Shown piece after piece: positions 5,977-6,865 of a DNA stretch of 6,865 nt. The position numbers and the translations under genes were made by a program. Position 1 is the first letter of the stretch; every line of letters starts with the position of its first letter. This DNA is from Alphaproteobacteria bacterium UBA6062 (GTDB taxonomy: Bacteria; Pseudomonadota; Alphaproteobacteria; Sneathiellales; Sneathiellaceae), in the NCBI GenBank assembly GCA_002428885.1, contig DIYE01000257.1:1-6865 (forward strand), in the 5' to 3' direction. Under the pieces are notes generated by a model that saw nothing but the letters and a program-made list of their open reading frames with translations, did no database searches and had not been told where the DNA came from.

Positions 5977-6865
5977 TTAAAGTGAAGCCCAGAGCGGTCC
6001 GACAATCGGCCTAGCGAAAAAGCGCTCATTCATCTCCGCCAATGTCTGGTCAGGGTTTATATCTTTACGCGTGTCGGGATGCAGCCATCCAGCCACTCGC
6101 TCAACAAACAGAATATTAAGAGGAAGTGCAGAGATAAGACCTGTCCAAATACCATGCACACGTCCGTTTTTAACGCTGTCCAAATGATGAAAACCAGGCC
6201 TTTTTGTCAGCGCTTCCAAGCCTAGCCGCCCTTCCTTGGGATCCAGTTCCGGACCGATCTTCGGCCGCCCTTCAGCCGCCCAGCTTCCCCCGGACGCTAT
6301 ATAAACATCATGCGGTGTAGATATGAGATATTCGAGCTGAAGTTTCTGAAACCAGGGAGCCGTCACACCGGCTAGCGTCCTGCCACCGGCAATCTCGAGA
6401 AGCTCTCCCCAAATCCGGTTTCCGGCGGCCCAACAGCAGTCTGTCAGCGTCGACTGAATTTCCAGATATGTCACGACAGGTGTCACGTCAACTAACCGAT
6501 CCTTCACCTGTCTGATCTGCCGCTCTGTAAAACTTACAAAATCACCGGCCTTTTCTTCCTGCCCCAAGATCTGGCCCCACATTTTCATATGACGCCTCAA
6601 GCGGTCCAAAACACCACTATCCCCTGCGGCGACAGCTTCGTCATTGCTGGAAACATCACTGAAAACAACAGGAATTCCAAAGCTTTGCAAACGCTGAACC
6701 AATAAATCATTTTCACCACCCGGGATCATATGAAGACTGGCGACAACCAGATCTGGCAACAGACCGACGATGCCTTCCAATGAAACGGATTGAGGACTTT
6801 GCCGGCCGACAGTCACCATGGAGCGTCCTGCCATAAAACTCTCCCGTATCGCATCACTGTCCAGG
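5977..6865 (-). CDS. Iron-complex-type ABC transporter substrate-binding protein, 5' end outside window
   Basis: Periplasmic binding protein of the FepB/FhuD/BtuF type (PF01497), which hands ferric siderophore, heme or cobalamin to an inner-membrane ABC permease. The frame has no stop between 5979 and the right edge. An ATG at 6834 exists, but family-like sequence (LDSDAIRESF) continues upstream of it, so the signal peptide and part of the first lobe lie beyond the window. Counting from that ATG: VSLEGIVGLLPDLVVAS (17-33) is the typical ligand-lobe block; the long helix joining the lobes covers about 75-115; TLTDCCWAAG with a Cys pair (129-138), LLEIAGGRTLAG (145-156) and YIASGGSW (178-185) mark the second lobe; the tail ends RPIVGPLWASL. 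The following SIP fusion supports an iron-siderophore ligand over B12, but the ligand is not proven. Permease and ATPase genes would be expected to the right. Confidence 0.85.
   Translation of the reverse strand, partial: LDSDAIRESFMAGRSMVTVGRQSPQSVSLEGIVGLLPDLVVASLHMIPGGENDLLVQRLQSFGIPVVFSDVSSNDEAVAAGDSGVLDRLRRHMKMWGQILGQEEKAGDFVSFTERQIRQVKDRLVDVTPVVTYLEIQSTLTDCCWAAGNRIWGELLEIAGGRTLAGVTAPWFQKLQLEYLISTPHDVYIASGGSWAAEGRPKIGPELDPKEGRLGLEALTKRPGFHHLDSVKNGRVHGIWTGLISALPLNILFVERVAGWLHPDTRKDINPDQTLAEMNERFFARPIVGPLWASL

Overview
The window looks like chromosomal DNA from a Gram-negative bacterium with G+C somewhat above one half. An LpxR/DUF2219-type outer-membrane protein and periplasmic iron-uptake genes imply an outer membrane. 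The gene types (DUF2218 joined to a siderophore-interacting reductase, a kappa-GST-like isomerase, a GHDWG alpha/beta hydrolase) fit a proteobacterium. I lean to an alphaproteobacterium of moderate G+C, but that is inference from gene style only. There are no rRNA or tRNA genes, CRISPR repeats, transposases or phage genes.

Left block (+ strand, 1-2421): a compact three-gene operon. An epoxide-hydrolase-like alpha/beta hydrolase (51-935) is followed after 2 bp by a 2-hydroxychromene-2-carboxylate isomerase / kappa-GST family protein (938-1588). After 32 bp comes a crotonase-superfamily protein (1621-2421). All three families handle small, often aromatic or CoA-linked substrates, so a catabolic or detoxification role is plausible; the substrate cannot be read from the sequence. 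The first gene's Shine-Dalgarno lies inside a 10-bp hairpin.

Middle block (- strand, 2428-4752): a one-polypeptide 2Fe-2S ferredoxin/NAD(P)H oxidoreductase (2428-3426) converges on the operon with 6 bp between stop codons. Upstream of it is a 291-bp gap holding a short unexplained reading frame (about 3440-3565) and a stem-loop (3647-3674). Next is an LpxR-family outer-membrane protein (3718-4752) that appears to start at GTG.

Right block (- strand, 4876-6865): an iron-uptake pair. A periplasmic ABC-transporter binding protein of the Fe-siderophore/heme/B12 type runs off the right edge, so its N-terminus is missing. It is followed after 39 bp by a DUF2218-siderophore-interacting-protein fusion that probably reduces the imported ferric complex in the cytoplasm.

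Overall this is largely ordinary metabolic and iron-uptake territory. I did not find a convincing new system. The most checkable oddities are the SD-masking hairpin, the short frame before the ferredoxin reductase, and the active-site substitutions in the crotonase and the two reductases.
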